60,000 nt of DNA from Antedon mediterranea (GCF_964355755.1 NC_092678.1:335922-395921); one strand, 5' to 3'. Counted from the first letter of the stretch, positions 28,245 through 40,825 are shown. Made by a program: numbers and translations. Notes: generated by a model from the letters alone, not told the origin.

Positions 28245-29345
28245 TTTGTATTTAATTGTATTTAATGTTAACTGCAATTCTGCAATAGCAATTAGGCATA
28301 ATGTGTAGTAACATCGTACCTCTGAATAAAATTAACATAGTCCGTAATTTCACCATATTTTGAAAAATATTTTCGTAGGGTCTCATGGTAGATTTTTTAA
28401 AACTTGTACGAGATTTATATTTTTAAAATCGCCTCTCTTGATACTGCTCTTTTGACTTGTACTTTCAGTTTGTCAATGAAGTGTGCCCTCGTATGGTAAT
28501 CCTGGATGCATTTATCTACCATGCTTTCCTTTTTGAAACGTTACAAATACAAAACCTCTAGATCTTTGTATGTTAGTGTCTGATTCTGTGCAAATACCAC
28601 CTCTGTTCATGCAGTGATGACCACCTTTCATTAGTCTGAATGCGGATTGAGTTCCCTGGTAATTCTTTGTTACTTTTGTTACACTATAATTGCCACAGAT
28701 TCTGTGCCATCTGATTTTAGGCCCAATTGGGGTTGCCCATTCACTTTGTTTTACTTTGTGTACAGTATTACACTATTTTCTTCCAACTTATTTAACTCTT
28801 TCAACTTTCAATTTGTTAGCATAGGGGACAAACCTTGCTTTCACATAGACAGGGGTGACATTTTCTTTGATATTTCTTCCTTTCGTAGTAAAATCAGTGA
28901 TTTTATTTTTATTCTTGCCGTGTAGTCGCCATTTTTAGGGAATCAATTCCTTAGTAATATGGAATATACCTGAATTTGGGTGAAACTTCCTCTCACCTGA
29001 CGAGCAAAAATGCAGCACGTCTAATGGCGTTGCATGCTGGCTTAAAAAAACAATGCATATTGTCTACCATGGTTGATTTTTGGAAGTTAGCAAAACCAAG
29101 AAGCGAACCCACGCTTCTTTCCGGATATTTTCTCAAGTGGAATGTCCACAGACTAACCTTTCCGTAATTTGTCTCAATATTCTTTTAACTTTACTCTGTA
29201 ATTTCTTGCTGCAGAGGATGATCTTTTTGCAAGGCCTCTTTTTCACATAGACACGGGTGACATTTTCTTTGATATTTATGTGAGCAGCTCACGTTTTATA
29301 CCTTCATATGAATCTTCAAATATGTTGCCATATTTGTCAAGTAAC
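28245..29345 (-). pseudogene. Inverted hnRNP module (copy of 18830-19915)
   Basis: On the minus strand this holds the same RRM2 piece, tail piece and RRM RNP1/RAVSRE piece as 18830-19915, nearly identical. Frames are broken at the same places, so inversion and copying came after decay. Confidence 0.75.
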
Positions 29346-29489
29346 ACATTTAACTGTTACTTTTGTTACACTATAATTGCCACAGATTCTAACTGTGCCA
29401 TCTGATTTTAGGCCCAATTGGGGTTGCCCATTCACTTTGTTTTACTTTGTGTACAGTATTACAGTGAGAGCACAGTTTAACATTACTTA

Positions 29490-29640
29490 CCGGTATTGTA
29501 TGGTGTACCACCTCTGTTAATGTACTGCTGATTACCTGTCATTGGTCCGAATCTACAGAAGTCCTACATATTTATAGTGATAGAGGGTTACTTACCGGTA
29601 TTATATGGTGTACCACCTCTGTTATTTTGATGCATGTGAG
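29490..29640 (-). pseudogene. Two hnRNP tail-exon ends with GTAAGT donors
   Basis: The minus strand encodes NRGGTPYNTG|GTAAGTAACC (about 29640-29598) and QQYINRGGTPYNTG|GTAAGTAATG (about 29550-29492). They mirror the plus-strand exons at 40826-40863 and 40897-41010. Confidence 0.6.
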
Positions 29641-29910
29641 ACTGAAATTACTCGCATGCGTTTTGGAGGAGTCTAGTTGCTAACAATCTGTGAAACCAGA
29701 GCAAAACATAAAATAAATTACAAGCCAACAACTGTTTATGTCTATTCAGACGGATAAAATATTAATTGAAATCATTGTGTAATCTTTGTATTAACTAACA
29801 ATATAGCGAAAGCTAAAATATTTTGCTATGCTAAAACTACAATCTGCAAAGACAGTAATTCTCCTAAAATCTTGATTTAGGTACATTATTTTTTTCTAGA
29901 GAATTGTTCC

Positions 29911-30047
29911 TTACATCATAATCGATCTCTGTGTATCGCCTCCAGCCATATCGCCTCCAGCCATATTCCCTGCAGTCATATTCCCTGTAGCCACACCACT
30001 ACCACCTCCAGTAACGGCCACACCACGTTCATTGTTTCCATATTGAC
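29911..30047 (-). pseudogene. hnRNP-like terminal exon (QYGNNERG...TQRSIMM)
   Basis: A TTTTCTTTAGCAG acceptor leads at 30047 to QYGNNERGVAVTGGGSG, VATGNMTAGNMAGG and a TQRSIMM-stop (TAA at 29911-29913). The frame is open throughout. A five-residue unit (N/D)MAGG, encoded by 15 bases, varies in number between copies: this copy has one more than 33214-33335 and one fewer than 40464-40615. Confidence 0.65.
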
Positions 30048-30227
30048 CTGCTAAAGAAAACAAGATAATGAATTTTAAGAATGTATTCAGGGCCGTATCC
30101 AGGTTTGACGGTGGGGTGGATAAGTTGTTTAGTGGAACCATACCCTCGAATTTTTTTTTTTTTTATGTGGCTGCAAATCGCATTTTCGGCTATTCTCTTA
30201 TGTAACTATATAATTTGGTGTAATTTC

Positions 30228-30798
30228 CAGCCCACGAATTTCAATTGCCGACCTTAAATTGTCAGAGAACGGCATTCTCTTGCCGACGACTAGGCTAGAT
30301 CCCTCCTCCTTTCAAGTCTCCTAGCAACCACATGGTACATTAAGGGATCGTATCATTGAGACTTTAACAGGCATATTCACCATCATGTGGTGTTTAGGTA
30401 ACAAACCATGGAATTAAGATGATCCCAGAATTCACTCAACCATTGCATCATGCACTTGCGTGAGCTGCATGCTTTCTCTATCAAGCTGGCTTGGCACGTC
30501 ACACGCACGCGGAGACCTGTGTAGGGGAATACCCTATGTCAAGCAAACAACTATGCTCTGTGTACGGCTAGCTCCAGAACCACGATGTTTAGTAGTTATC
30601 AAATAGAATTTATCTTTTTAGTTATTTTAGTGTTAGGTTTTTATATTTCAGTTAAAATATATTTTATATTCTTTTTGCATAATATATAGCTAGGGAGGCT
30701 TAGCTTAGCAAGAAGTTAGGCCTTGGTAAAATTTCTATTTTTAGAACTGCCGAGACTGCCGACTTTGGCGAATTCTTTTTTCTGAATTTCGTGAGCTG
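30228..30798. mobile_element. MITE copy, 571 bp, TSD AATTTC
   Basis: The ends CAGCCCACGAATTTC and GAATTTCGTGAGCTG are flanked by AATTTC at 30222-30227 and 30799-30804. It is in inverted orientation relative to 8924-9589 and somewhat shorter. It is duplicated with the 3.3-kb unit at 33516-34086. Confidence 0.85.
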
Positions 30799-31182
30799 AA
30801 TTTCTTCACTATTTATAGAGCGTCATATGCCATTTTTGAAGAATGTGACCGCCAGACATCCGGACAAAGTATTGAAATAAAAAAAAACAAAATTTATTTT
30901 GGCGTACCACGACACACTCACACACACCCACCACAGTTGATACAGAAACTCCCTGCTATTATCGTTAAAAAGAGCCTGTTGACATTTGGGCTTTACTTGT
31001 TGAAATGTGTTCAGATATGGCGTCGATACCGATAAGCGTAACGGTAACTTGTTTTGCCGGTTTATGTTTCGGTTAACTACGGAACTTAGACAGGACTTTG
31101 GGAAACTATTTTGATGGTCAAACAAATAAAGTGATAGTTCAGCAATGTCATCGGATGTAATATCTATGGATCTACGTGACTT

Positions 31183-31488
31183 TCAAATGAAATTACATGT
31201 AGAAAGTGTACTTAGCGTTTTGTCTGAACCATTCATTGTTCCGCCGGTGCGTGTCCCATCGCCATCTTGGGTCTCATCACAGCACTTGTTCTTGGCAGCT
31301 TCATATAATATCTTCTTTGCTTTTAGTAGCTCATTGATAGTGAAATTAGTGCTTAGAAGTGACTTTATTGGAATACTAGTGAATTTTTGATGTCTATGAT
31401 GATTTTCTGTATCCTTAGATCGATTTCTGTTAAGAAACTCAGAGAGCCTGTGTAACGCACGTCTTCGTTCAAAGCCAGTGTTCGATAG
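31183..31488 (-). other. Unrecognised 101-codon frame, copy 3
   Basis: Same frame as 200-505, with Phe to Tyr and His to Arg changes. It is still open. Confidence 0.3.
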
Positions 31489-31549
31489 CTACTTGAATAA
31501 TTTCATTTACACCAAACATGTGAAGTTGGTATACCATTTAAGAACTATA

Positions 31550-32650
31550 TTTGTATTTAATTGTATTTAATGTTAACTGCAATTCTGCAATAGCAATTAG
31601 GCATAATGTGTAGTAACATTGTACCTCTGAAAAAAATTAACATAGTCCGTAATTTCACCATATTTTGAAAAATATTTTCGTAGGGTCTCATGGTAGATTT
31701 TTTAAAACTTGTACGAGATTTATATTTTTAAAATCGCCTCTCTTGATACTGCTCTTTTGACTTGTACTTTCCGTTTGTCAATGAAGTGTGCCCTCGTATG
31801 GTAATCCTGGATGCATTTATCTACCATGCTTTCCTTTTTGAAACGTTACAAATACAAAACCTCTAGATCTTTGTATGTTAGTGTCTGATTCTGTGCAAAT
31901 ACCACCTCTGTTCATGCAGTGATGACCACCTTTCATTAGTCTGAATGCGGATTGAGTTCCCTGGTAATTCTTTGTTACTTTTGTTACACTATAATTGCCA
32001 CAGATTCTGTGCCATCTGATTTTAGGCCCAATTGGGGTTGCCCATTCACTTTGTTTTACTTTGTGTACAGTATTACACTATTTTCTTCCAACTTATTTAA
32101 CTCTTTCAACTTTCAATTTGTTAGCATAGGGGACAAACCTTGCTTTCACATAGACAGGGGTGACATTTTCTTTGATATTTCTTCCTTTCGTAGTAAAATC
32201 AGTGATTTTATTTTTATTCTTGCCGTGTAGTCGCCATTTTTAGGGAATCAATTCCTTAGTAATATGGAATATACCTGAATTTGGGTGAAACTTCCTCTCA
32301 CCTGACGAGCAAAAATGCAGCACGTCTAATGGCGTTGCATGCTGGCTTAAAAAAACAATGCATATTGTCTACCATGGTTGATTTTTGGAAGTTAGCAAAA
32401 CCAAGAAGCGAACCCACGCTTCTTTCCGGATATTTTCTCAAGTGGAATGTCCACAGACTAACCTTTCCGTAATTTGTCTCAATATTCTTTTAACTTTACT
32501 CTGTAATTTCTTGCTGCAGAGGATGATCTTTTTGCAAGGCCTCTTTTTCACATAGACACGGGTGACATTTTCTTTGATATTTATGTGAGCAGCTCACGTT
32601 TTATACCTTCATATGAATCTTCAAATATGTTGCCATATTTGTCAAGTAAC
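31550..32650 (-). pseudogene. Inverted hnRNP module, second copy
   Basis: Duplicate of 28245-29345 inside the second 3.3-kb unit, with the same broken RRM and tail pieces. Confidence 0.7.
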
Positions 32651-33213
32651 ACATTTAACTGTTACTTTTGTTACACTATAATTGCCACAGATTCTAACTG
32701 TTCCATCTGATTTTAGGCCCAATTGGGGTTGCCCATTCACTTTGTTTTACTTTGTGTACAGTATTACAGTGAGAGCACAGTTTAACATTACTTACCGGTA
32801 TTGTATGGTGTACCACCTCTGTTAATGTACTGCTGATTACCTGTCATTGGTCCGAATCTACAGAAGTCCTACATATTTATAGTGATAGAGGGTTACTTAC
32901 CGGTATTATGGTGTACCACCTCTGTTATTTTGATGCATGTGAGACTGAAATTACTCGCATGCGTTTTGGAGGAGTCTAGTTGCTAACAATCTGTGAAACC
33001 AGAGCAAAACATAAAATAAATTACAAGCCAACAACTGTTTATGTCTATTCAGACGGATAAAATATTAATTGAAATCATTGTGTAATCTTTGTATTAACTA
33101 ACAATATAGCGAAAGCTAAAATATTTTGCTATGCTAAAACTACAATCTGCAAAGACAGTAATTCTCCTAAAATCTTGATTTAGGTACATTATTTTTTTCT
33201 AGAGAATTGTTCC

Positions 33214-33335
33214 TTACATCATAATCGATCTCTGTGTATCGCCTCCAGCCATATTCCCTGCAGTCATATTCCCTGTAGCCACACCACTACCACCTCCAGT
33301 AACGGCCACACCACGTTCATTGTTTCCATATTGAC
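33214..33335 (-). pseudogene. hnRNP-like terminal exon, shortened copy
   Basis: Same exon as 29911-30047, with one (N/D)MAGG unit fewer. The acceptor TTTTCTTTAGCAG and the TAA stop are kept. Confidence 0.6.
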
Positions 33336-33515
33336 CTGCTAAAGAAAACAAGATAATGAATTTTAAGAATGTATTCAGGGCCGTATCCAGGTTTGACGGT
33401 GGGGTGGATAAGTTGTTTAGTGGAACCATACCCTCGAATTTTTTTTTTTTTTATGTGGCTGCAAATCGCATTTTCGGCTATTCTCTTATGTAACTATATA
33501 ATTTGGTGTAATTTC

Positions 33516-34086
33516 CAGCCCACGAATTTCAATTGCCGACCTTAAATTGTCAGAGAACGGCATTCTCTTGCCGACGACTAGGCTAGATCCCTCCTCCTTT
33601 CAAGTCTCCTAGCAACCACATGGTACATTAAGGGATCGTATCATTGAGACTTTAACAGGCATATTCACCATCATGTGGTGTTTAGGTAACAAACCATGGA
33701 ATTAAGATGATCCCAGAATTCACTCAACCATTGCATCATGCACTTGCGTGAGCTGCATGCTTTCTCTATCAAGCTGGCTTGGCACGTCACACGCACGCGG
33801 AGACCTGTGTAGGGGAATACCCTATGTCAAGCAAACAACTATGCTCTGTGTACGGCTAGCTCCAGAACCACGATGTTTAGTAGTTATCAAATAGAATTTA
33901 TCTTTTTAGTTATTTTAGTGTTAGGTTTTTATATTTCAGTTAAAATATATTTTATATTCTTTTTGCATAATATATAGCTAGGGAGGCTTAGCTTAGCAAG
34001 AAGTTAGGCCTTGGTGAAATTTCTATTTTTAGAACTGCCGAGACTGCCGACTTTGGCGAATTCTTTTTTCTGAATTTCGTGAGCTG
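33516..34086. mobile_element. MITE copy in second 3.3-kb unit
   Basis: 571 bases, duplicate of 30228-30798, with the same AATTTC flanks. It was copied with the unit, not inserted independently. Confidence 0.85.
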
Positions 34087-34471
34087 AATTTCTTCACTAT
34101 TTATAGAGCGCCATATGCCATTTTTGAAGAATGTGACCGCCAGACATCCGGACAAAAGTATTGAAATAAAAAAAAACAAAATTTATTTTGGCGTACCACG
34201 ACACACTCACACACACCCACCACAGTTGATACAGAAACTCCCTGCTATTATCGTTAAAAAGAGCCTGTTGACATTTGGGCTTTACTTGTTGAAATGTGTT
34301 CAGATATGGCGTCGATACCGATAAGCGTAACGGTAACTTGTTTTGCCGGTTTATGTTTCGGTTAACTACGGAACTTAGACAGGACTTTGGGAAACTATTT
34401 TGATGGTCAAACAAATAAAGTGATAGTTCAGCAATGTCATCGGATGTAATATCTATGGATCTACGTGACTT

Positions 34472-34777
34472 TCAAATGAAATTACATGTAGAAAGTGTAC
34501 TTAGCGTTTTGTCTGAACCATTCATTGTTCCGCCGGTGTGTGTCCCATCGCCATCTTGGGTCTCATCACAGCACTTGTTCTTGGCAGCTTCAAATAATAT
34601 CTTCCTTGCTTTTAGTAGCTCATTGATAGTGAAATTAGTGCTTAGAAGTGACTTTATTGGAATACTAGTGAATTTTTGATGTCTATGATAATTTTCTGTA
34701 TCCTTAGATCGATTTCTGTTAAGAAACTCAGAGAGCCTGTGTAACGCACGTCTTTGTTCAAAGCCAGTGTTCGATAG
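34472..34777 (-). other. Unrecognised 101-codon frame, copy 4
   Basis: Same frame as 200-505, one Arg to Gln change near the start. It is still open. Confidence 0.3.
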
Positions 34778-34851
34778 CTACTTGAATAATTTCATTTACA
34801 CCAAACATGTGAAGTTGGTATACCATTTAAGAACTATACAGTATTAGTAAA

Positions 34852-35973
34852 ATGACGCAAAGTAGAAATAGAAAGCCTGATGTCCGTGAAACCAAACTCT
34901 TAGAATTGGTCCACACCGATTTGGCTGGCCCAATTAACCCAGTCTCTAGAGAGGGATTTAAGTATGCCATATCATTCACAGATGATTATTCAGGAGCTGT
35001 GTTTGTATACTTCTTGAAAAATAAAAGTGACACTATATCTGCCACAGAAAGGTTTCTGGCAGACTCTTCCCCACTGGGAAATGTAAAGTGTATTAGATCA
35101 GATAATGGTTCTGAGTTCACTTCAAAGGAGTTCAACTCACTCCTTACAAAGAATCGTATAAGACACGATACTTCTGCACCCTACTCCCCTCACCAAAATG
35201 GGACTGCCGAACGAAACTGGCGAACATTATTTGAGATGGGTAGATGTTTGATTGCACAGTCAAATTTAGGCAAAGAATTTTGGCCATATGCAATTCTAGC
35301 TGCGGCATATATACGTAATCGATGTTTTAACAATCGTGTGCAACAAACTCCATATTTTATGATGACGGGTCGAAAACCCAATTTATCCAACATGGGAGTA
35401 TTTGGATCTGAATGTTATGCATACAAGCAAGACAAAAGTAAATTAGATGATCGTTGTATTAAGGGTATATTTGTTGGATATGATAAGTACAGCCCGGCTT
35501 ATTTAGTATATTTCCCTGAGAGTGGAAAGATAATGAAATATAGAATTGTTAAACTTAACACAAATAAGAGTGTCGAGCAACAGATCCAAACAGAAACCGA
35601 TGATGACGATTACATTCCATTAGATTCCAATAAGGGTAAAACAGATAATTCATCTGAAATTGATAGGATACAGGAGACTGCTGATCCATCCAATCTAGAA
35701 CCCCAACCTAACGACCAAAGGGTAATTAATGAATCGGGTAACGAAAATGTAAGGTATCCAAGACGGGAGAGAAAACCTCCATCGTATCTTGAGGATTATG
35801 CTACCGATTTAGAGGACAATAATGACCAATTATTATCCAGTATTGATTATTGCTACAAAATTTCAGAGTTTCCTCAAACTTTTAGGGAAGCTATTAATTC
35901 ACCAGAGTCCAAGTATTGGCAAACTGCAATGGCAGACGAAATGAAATCCCTCATTGCTTTGCTCACTCCTTAA
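34852..35973 (+). pseudogene. Copia integrase fragment (copy 2)
   Basis: The translated product appears identical to 580-1701 over all 373 codons, with D, D and E catalytic residues kept. It has the same truncation at the RT entrance. Confidence 0.9.
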
Positions 35974-36166
35974 GATGATAACATTCTTCTATGTGAATCA
36001 CTCTTCCATATTTATTCCTACTGTGTAGATGTGTACTTTGTATAGTTTATTACAATAAAGTTATTATAGTTCTAGATCGTAGGCTACAAACAATACATCG
36101 TAGGAGAGAACAATGACCTACGTTCTACCTACGATCTACCTACGCGTAGATGCGAAGCAGTAATTT

Positions 36167-36695
36167 CTTGCTGTACTGTAAAGACACACTGGAAGGCTTA
36201 CTGTGGATTGATAACTTTAGACAAATACAATTAGATCAAATCATGAGACAAAAGGAAGATAACGAATGAAGTTAATGAATGGAATAAGAAAATGTTGCAT
36301 GAAACCTGTACGAATATTATATGCATTCAAGCAGAAGATATTGTAGTTAACAGCAAGAAAGAACACGTTAAGTGCGAAACACCTCGGAAATCACGTAAAA
36401 CTAATTTATTAAATTATTTGTGGATTGCACAAATGGATGTATGGGATATGTTGAAGAAATAACCAAGCATTATCAAACAAAAAACCAATATCTATTAAAG
36501 TGAATTTTGACAACAATGAAATTGGTATTCAGTTAATTGAAATGTTTCAAGCTATTGGCAAAAAATACAGCCGAAAGCAATTTCCTCTCAAATTAGCTTA
36601 TGCATGTACAGTTCATAAAGTGCAAGAAATAACAATGAATAAAAGGCATCAGTTAGCTTTAAAAATACTTTTGTGCCTGGACAAGCATACGTACA
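36167..36695 (+). pseudogene. PIF1-like helicase relic (copy 2)
   Basis: Duplicate of 1895-2423, with the same frameshifts and the same FPLKLAYACTVHKVQ and VPGQAYV ends. Confidence 0.65.
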
Positions 36696-37550
36696 AATGA
36701 TGAGACGTTGAGACAGTATTTCTCCAAATATGGGGAAATTATTGATTATTTCATAGCAAGATATCCGCATACAAAAAAAAAGGTATGCAAGTAGGTCATG
36801 TATGTAAGTAGGTCATGTATTTAAGTAGGTCATGTATTTAAGTTCTATGTATGTATGTAGGTATGTATGTAGGTATGTCCTAGAGGTCTCCTCAGAAAAG
36901 GCAATTGCGTCATCTAACTACGAAATAATATTACTACTACTTGACATGACCAGTGCATTTGACACTGTGCGGAGGAATACTCTATTCGACATACTATTCT
37001 GGTTTCACAGATCTTTGGCAACTAAAGTTACTCGAATTCGAGGGATGCTTGTGAGCTACTAGTCCATGGTCCAGTTTTTTGCGAAAGCAGTATTAAATTG
37101 GTGGCAAATGTTATAAAATATGACACATGCATACCTTCAAAACTGGTGGTAGCATGGTGATGTAAATGAGAGAAGAGCAGTGAAATGAGATGTGTGAATA
37201 TAATCAAAAAATAAATTTGTATTTTAGGCCGTGGGCTGAAAACAGAGTGGCTTAGTTTTTTAGTTTCGTTGTCACTCTCTGTCAACTTAAAAGTATGGGG
37301 AGATCACAGATTTTGTAATTATCAAATATCCACATACCAACAAAAGCAAGTATATAAATGATATGTGTGAATATAATCAGAAATAAATTTGTATTTGCAC
37401 AGAATCAGACACCAACATACAAAGATCTAGAGGTTTTGTGTTTGTAAAGTTTCAAATAAGTAAGCATGGTTGATAAATGCATTGAAGATCGCATGCTAAT
37501 TCCAGAAATCGACAAATATGTGCATACTGTAGGTGTTTCTGGAGAGAAAT
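36696..37550 (+). pseudogene. RRM1 piece, minisatellite relic, LINE RT motif A and RRM half-exons (copy 2)
   Basis: Corresponds to 2424-3265: RRM1 piece 36696-36782 with its donor, minisatellite relic 36783-36879, LINE RT 36880-37062 and RRM halves 37294-37538. All carry the same lesions as in A1. Confidence 0.65.
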
Positions 37551-37617
37551 GCTGACGTTTATGTTAAGACAGTATTGACATTTTGAGACAAGCCAGCTAA
37601 GGCCCAAACAGCTTTGA

Positions 37618-37863
37618 AAGGCGAAACAAAATGAAGCCAGATATCCAAGAGCAGCTATTAAAGAATGATATTTACATGGATGACATATGTACCCGAGTCG
37701 GTTAGAACGGAAGAAGAGGCAAAAATCGCCTGTCAAATAAAGAAAGACTTACAAGGACAAGTAGACACTAACACAATAACAAACCATCCTGCCATAAACA
37801 GAAAAAAATGGGAACAAATTGTGGAAAGAGTAATGTCGGAAGACGGAAAACGTTAACAGAGGT
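37618..37863 (+). pseudogene. BEL/Pao RT scrap (copy 2)
   Basis: Duplicate of 3345-3590, including the frameshift after YMDD. Confidence 0.5.
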
Positions 37864-37997
37864 CTCCACTAAAGGGCACTTAAGACGAGTTAACCTTAAT
37901 AGTCTTCTGTGATGCCTATGGTTATGTGCATATGCAAGATGGAAATTAAATAATGGGACATATATATATAAGACAAGATTAAATAACAATTTTTAAA

Positions 37998-38389
37998 TTT
38001 TTTCCAAACTACTTTATAAACGATGCATAAACCTATTCTCATCGTCCTAATGTACTATAAATTTTGATCTTGCTGACTAATTGTCGTAATCCATAACATG
38101 CAATAAAACGCTCAAGAGGGTGCGAGTTTGTTACCTTAAAGAGTAGTATGGTTGATTGATAAATGCATGGAGTCAAAATGGAGTCAAATAATAAATAGTA
38201 TTTTGATCTGGCTGACTGATTGCCGTATCAGTCGCACCCATATAAAACGCTCAACTGGTGGTTACTATGACTATATAAGATGATGATAAAACGCTAAAGA
38301 GGGAGGGTTTGTAAAGAGTAGTATGGTTGATGCATGGAGTATCTCGGCGGTAATGTTCCCATTAGCTGATTCATTAATGAGATTATATA
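37998..38389. repeat. Degenerate ~150-170-bp repeat (copy 2)
   Basis: Copy of 3726-4110 with the 131-base deletion at its end that brings ATTAATGAGATT next to ATATAATTTCCAG. Confidence 0.5.
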
Positions 38390-38695
38390 ATTTCCAGTCG
38401 AAAAGTTGCCTCATATCCTTCAACAAGTTTCAGTCAAAAAGTTCATTGCTGCATTTAACTTTTTGAGGTATGTGGCTTCCTGGCGCAAAGACAAATAGTT
38501 TTGATTTATCTATGGTGGTAATGTAGTCGAGACCTTGATTTTGAAGACCGGAGAATGCAAGTCGCAAATTTCATTGAATTTGGAATTAAAATAAAAAAGT
38601 GCCTGTTCACAATCCTTGGCAGAAGTTCCAGAGTGTGATAGCTAGATCAGACTGAAACCGTTCAAGATCAAAATGTCTGAAAGATTTGCCTTTCA

Positions 38696-39295
38696 CTATG
38701 ATAGGTGTTCTCTGGAAGTCTTGCGCACAGTTAGGACACAGTCATGATCACTGATGGTAGATTGATCCAGGCAGATAGCAGAAGTAGAAGTGATTCTGGT
38801 TGGTTGATTTATCAGGCAATGCAGATTATACTGGTTAGTGAGCTGGTTGAATTTATACCACAATTGGCCATTTTTGTCAAATGTGTTACAGTTAAAATCA
38901 CCCAAACATATGATGACTTCGTAAAATTAGGAAAAAATATTGTCAAGTGAAGTTTCCATGAAATCAAAAAAAGCAATTGTGTTATCATGAGGATGATACA
39001 CTACTCCAACCGCAAAAGGATTGAAATAGCCACTTCACTATCATCAATAAAATCACTAAGCCATGTTTCACTTATGGTCATAATGTTGTTCTGCTGCATT
39101 AGAATTGTAAGCTCGTCTACTTTGTGATAAAGCGGATCGCATGTTCAGGTGGGCTATGCAAATTCCTTTGTGGGATTGCGAGCGATTAGTCAATGTTTCA
39201 AAATCATTAACAACGCCAGTAGAATTACTAACTGCTTGCTCGTCTTTAGCTAGACCCGGATTAAATTCAATATCACCAGATAGAGTCAGATGCAA
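38696..39295 (-). pseudogene. LINE endonuclease with 2A-like motif (copy 2)
   Basis: Duplicate of 4554-5153 with the same frameshifts. SGDIEFNPGL is at 39280-39251. Confidence 0.8.
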
Positions 39296-39539
39296 TGTGC
39301 CATAATATGCCGTTTGTTTTTTGCTTCTATACTTGCGTTTTTATAGTTACATATATATCTGTATAGTCAAGGTATCCAAAGTACATGGCACTAGCTACGC
39401 AGACTAGTGTAGAATTGTGAAAAATGTAATACAGTATAATAATATACCGGGAAAAAATCCGTATAAAACAATACATTAGGACGATGACAATATGTTTATT
39501 ATAAACATGGTGTGCGCATGCAAGATTTATATCTTTAAA

Positions 39540-39830
39540 AATCACCTCTCGTGAGAATGCTCTTCTCGCTGATCAATTTTGTGACCAGTAGATTGGAAAT
39601 CTTCAATGCATTTATCAACCATAATACTCTTTTTAATTTAGCAAACCCAAACCCTCTTAAGTACTTAAAAAAATTCAAAATCTAACATAGCCTAATCTTC
39701 TGAACAACAACACAACAACTTACTGCAGATTTTGTCAAAAACCTTTTTTTGCTCAAATGTTAAAAAAGCGAATCCACACTTCTTGCCCAATTTCTGCTCC
39801 GGTGGAATGTATACAGATTTGATTTTTCCA
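39540..39830 (-). pseudogene. Uninterrupted RRM1 C-part and RRM2 fragment (empty transposon site)
   Basis: The same two RRM pieces as 5398-5489 and 9896-10163, but contiguous. FGFAKL runs into SIMVDKCIED across ACTCTTTTTAAT, the pre-insertion site of the 4.4-kb transposon. The RRM2 piece ends at 39830, where LINE sequence begins. Confidence 0.75.
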
Positions 39831-39998
39831 CTCTTCTTGATAACATTTTCTCAAACAGTCTAGACTCTTCAATGAGCGGCATTGTCATTAGTGACGCAAC
39901 TGATCACCTTCCCGTTTTCACTGTGAACATTACTAATTCAAGTAAGTCTACAGACAAAGTGAAGCGTAAATTTAGAAAATTTAATGAAAACAATATTC
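39831..39998 (+). pseudogene. LINE endonuclease C-terminal piece
   Basis: Encodes LDNIFSNSLDSSMSGIVISD and ATDHLPVFTVN, the substrate-recognition and catalytic SD..DHLP end of a LINE endonuclease, then KVKRKFRKFNENN. It could be the continuation of the LINE whose first half is at 42640-43352. It is cut on the left by RRM2 and on the right by the MITE at about 39999. The copy at 54008-54188 keeps a few more bases on the left (SATLLDN). Confidence 0.75.
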
Positions 39999-40297
39999 CC
40001 CTACACAGGTCTCCGCGTGCGTGTGACGTGCCAAGCCAGCTTGATAGAGAAAGCATGCAGCTCACGCAAGTGCATGATGCAATGGTTGAGTGAATTCTGG
40101 GATCATCTTAATTCCATGGTTTGTTACCTAAACACCACATGATGGTGAATATGCCTGTTAAAGTCTCAATGATACGATCCCTTAATGTACCATGTTGTTG
40201 CTAGGAGGCTTGAAAGGAGGAGGGATCTAGCCTAGTCGTCGGCAAGAGAATGCCGTTCTCTGACAATTTAAGGTCGGCAATTGAAATTCGTGGGCTG
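39999..40297. mobile_element. Truncated MITE
   Basis: Carries one MITE end (GAAATTCGTGGGCTG at 40297) and about 300 internal bases, in the orientation of 8924-9589. The other end was lost at the junction with LINE sequence. The sequence beyond 40297 (GAAATTACACC) matches the flank of the 3.3-kb copies. Confidence 0.8.
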
Positions 40298-40463
40298 GAA
40301 ATTACACCAAATTATATAGTTACATAAGAGAATAGCCGAAAATGCGATTTGCAGCCACATAACAAACAAAAAATTCAAGGGTATGGTTCCACTAAACAAC
40401 TTATCCACCCCACCGTCAAACCTGGATACGGCCCTGAATACATTATCCTGTTTTCTTTAGCAG

Positions 40464-40615
40464 GTCAATATGGAAACAATGAACGTGGTGTGGCCGTTAC
40501 TGGAGGTGGTAGTGGTGTGGCTACAGGGAATATGACTGCAGGGAATATGGCTGGAGGCAATATGGCTGGAGGCGATATGGCTGGAGGCGATACACAGAGA
40601 TCGATTATGATGTAA
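40464..40615 (+). pseudogene. hnRNP-like terminal exon, plus strand
   Basis: After TTTTCTTTAGCAG the exon encodes QYGNNERGVAVTGGGSG, three (N/D)MAGG-type units and TQRSIMM-stop. It is the longest of the terminal-exon copies. The frame and acceptor are intact. No upstream exon of the same gene is in line, since MITE and LINE DNA precede it. Confidence 0.65.
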
Positions 40616-40825
40616 GGAACAATTCTCTAGAAAAAAATAATGTACCTAAATCAAGATTTTAGGAGAATTACTGTCTTTGCAGATTGTAGTTTTAGCATAG
40701 CAAAATATTTTAGCTTTCGCTAAATTGTTAGTTAGACTCCTCCAAAACGCATGTGAGTAATTTTAGTCTCTATCCCACCAAAGTATCAGGACACGATTTT
40801 AGACACTTACTGAACTTACTCACAT

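Larger units (their letters stand above)
27774..31078. repeat. 3.3-kb tandem unit, copy 1
   Basis: The unit starts CGGAACTTAGACAGG and repeats at 31079 (3305 bases on) and 34368 (3289 bases on). Contents: the 101-codon minus frame, an inverted hnRNP module (28245-29345), hnRNP tail exons and a terminal exon on the minus strand (29490-30047), a MITE (30228-30798), and about 280 bases of unrecognised DNA. The two units differ by a 15-bp deletion, a 2-bp deletion and scattered substitutions. Confidence 0.95.
31079..34367. repeat. 3.3-kb tandem unit, copy 2
   Basis: 3289 bases with the same contents in the same order as copy 1: minus frame 31183-31488, inverted hnRNP module about 31550-32650, tail exon ends about 32790-32945, terminal exon 33214-33335 and MITE 33516-34086. 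The terminal exon has lost one 15-base (N/D)MAGG unit. Confidence 0.95.
34272..39830. repeat. Block A2, near-identical copy of 1-10083
   Basis: Offset +34272 over the first 3.2 kb, +34273 after a single-base indel and +34142 after a 131-base deletion relative to 4117-4247. It lacks the 4.4-kb transposon. Differences elsewhere are rare single bases. The order of Copia, minisatellite, PIF1, RRM, LINE RT, BEL/Pao and LINE endonuclease is the same. Confidence 0.95.
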
